From the NCBI GenBank assembly GCA_017935525.1, contig JAGBHJ010000112.1, positions 1-6,225 of the forward strand: a stretch of DNA of 6,225 nucleotides, in the 5' to 3' direction. This document shows positions 5,328-6,225 of this stretch, in pieces. Origin of the DNA: Clostridia bacterium (GTDB lineage Bacteria; Bacillota; Clostridia; HGM11327). The notes under the pieces were generated by a model. The model made no database searches. It was not told the DNA's origin and worked only from the letters and a program-made list of their open reading frames with translations. The translations under genes were made by a program, and so were the position numbers. Positions within the stretch are counted from its first letter, which is position 1. The number at the start of each line of letters is the position of its first letter.

Positions 5328-6157
5328 TACTGCTCCTTTCTGATCGAGGTAACCACTCTGTCATTACCCGAGTAATCCTTTATCACCGTAATATCGCCAT
5401 ACCCCTGCTGTGCCAGAATATTAGTCACAGCCGTTGCCTGGTCGTATCCTATTTCCAAAAATAAGCCACCGCCAACAACAAGGTGATGTACGGCATCTTC
5501 AGCTATCCGTCTGTAAAAATCCAGCCCGTCAGCCCCGCCGTCCAGCGCCAGCATGGGTTCGTGGTCCCTGACGTTGGTTTCAAGCCCCTCTATCACCCCT
5601 GTGGGTATGTACGGAGGGTTTGACACTATCAGCTGATACTCACCGCAACGGGTCAAAAGGTCCGACTCAGTCACCTTGACGTCAACGCCGTTAAGCTCAG
5701 CATTCTGTCTTGTGACCTCCAGGGCGCCCCGACTGATGTCACAGCACTCCACAAAGCAAGCCCTTGCCGCCACCGCAATGCTTATGCCTATGCACCCCGA
5801 GCCACAGCAAAGGTCCAGCACCCTTGCCCCTTTTTTGTCGCTTATAAACTCAATGGCCTTTTCGCAGAGTATTTCCGTATCCGCCCTTGGGATAAGCACG
5901 TCCTTATTTACAACAAATTCGTTGCCCATAAAGCTCCATTTACCGACAATGTACTGCACGGGCTCCCCCGTCATTGCTCTTTTGATGGCATCACGGATAC
6001 AGTTTTCCTCTTTCACCGTGGGCTCGTAGCCCATCACCGTGGAAAGCCTCATATCCCTGCCTGTTACGTACTCAAAAATCACTCGGAATACGGAGTCCCT
6101 CTCCTCTTTGCCTCCGTAAGGCAGCTCAAGCTCATTCCTCAGCGCTTGTATCTTCAT
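5327..6157 (-). CDS. prmC: Release factor glutamine N5-methyltransferase (PrmC/HemK)
   Basis: PrmC transfers a methyl group from S-adenosylmethionine to the glutamine of the GGQ motif in RF1 and RF2, raising their activity. The 276-residue protein has the usual two-domain form. A helical N-terminal substrate-binding domain (1-80) ends in GEPVQYIVG, followed by the linker LIPRADTEIL (88-97). The class I methyltransferase domain carries the SAM-binding loop DLCCGSGCIG (115-124), an acidic residue after strand 2 (CCDIS, Asp140) and the catalytic NPPYIP (180-185) that holds the glutamine side chain. Its probable substrate, RF1, is the next gene and overlaps it by one base (TAATG). AAAAGGAG (6162-6169) lies four bases before the chosen ATG. 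Arginine is mostly AGG (8 of 18) by hand count. Confidence 0.96.
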   Translation of the reverse strand: MKIQALRNELELPYGGKEERDSVFRVIFEYVTGRDMRLSTVMGYEPTVKEENCIRDAIKRAMTGEPVQYIVGKWSFMGNEFVVNKDVLIPRADTEILCEKAIEFISDKKGARVLDLCCGSGCIGISIAVAARACFVECCDISRGALEVTRQNAELNGVDVKVTESDLLTRCGEYQLIVSNPPYIPTGVIEGLETNVRDHEPMLALDGGADGLDFYRRIAEDAVHHLVVGGGLFLEIGYDQATAVTNILAQQGYGDITVIKDYSGNDRVVTSIRKEQ

Positions 6158-6225
6158 TATTCTCCTTTTGGCAGTCAGCCTCGTCGTCTTTTTTGCCTAT
6201 CAAAGCCATAAGGGATGCGATGCCA
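6132..6225 (-). CDS. C-terminal end of the gene upstream of prmC (5' partial; possibly DUF1385/YqhQ-like)
   Basis: Of the three minus-strand frames entering from the right edge, two close within about 50 bases. One stays open for 30 codons to a TGA at 6132-6134. It encodes GIASLMALIGKKDDEADC followed by a polar acidic tail ending in SAEE. The stop lies inside prmC, a 26-base overlap, so the tail is read while ribosomes approach the prmC start. The short ALI/ASLMAL stretch followed by a charged tail resembles the C-terminus of DUF1385 membrane proteins, which often precede prmC-prfA in Clostridia. That is a weak match to a short sequence, and the identity is unproven. Confidence 0.5.
   Translation of the reverse strand, partial: GIASLMALIGKKDDEADCQKENNEDTSAEE

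Noticed and set aside
4359..5375. A 338-codon + strand open frame opposite prfA
   Set aside because: It is antisense to a fully conserved RF1. The product has no recognisable domain and no initiation signal.

Overview
The window looks like a housekeeping stretch of a Gram-positive Clostridia genome, probably Oscillospiraceae/Ruminococcus-like. This is inferred from three things: the type of histidine kinase (the ESYEKQKSFITDASHEIKTP signature with no HAMP domain), the strong AAGGAG-type ribosome binding sites, and a GC-rich palindromic intergenic repeat of a kind I associate with that group. No species can be named from the sequence alone. I see no phage, insertion sequence, CRISPR, tRNA or rRNA.

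Layout: the first 84 bases on the + strand are the last 27 codons of uvrA. A 346-bp convergent spacer (85-430) follows. It holds a multi-hairpin repeat (145-210) and two intrinsic terminators. Everything to the right is on the minus strand. In transcription order from the right edge it runs: the C-terminal end of an upstream gene (probably DUF1385/YqhQ-like), prmC, prfA, a small coiled-coil zinc-ribbon protein, ispD, ispF, an OmpR-family response regulator, its sensor histidine kinase, and a terminator.

The minus strand appears to be three transcriptional blocks. Block one is (upstream gene)-prmC-prfA. It pairs the enzyme that methylates the release-factor GGQ glutamine with one of its substrates, RF1. 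The genes are joined by a TAATG junction with the prfA ribosome binding site inside prmC. Block two starts at a very good sigma-A promoter at 4158-4186 and reads zinc ribbon-ispD-ispF, with an ATGA stop/start overlap at both junctions. This gives two non-consecutive steps of the MEP isoprenoid pathway; ispE is not in the window. Block three is the two-component system, preceded by a 160-bp AT-rich leader and ended by a strong terminator at 355-388.

I found no clearly new biological system. The points most worth a second look are the tight coupling of an uncharacterised zinc-ribbon protein to ispDF, the altered residues around the RF1 GGQ motif, the three-hairpin repeat element, the regulatory leader of the response regulator, and the distinct codon choice of the response regulator gene.
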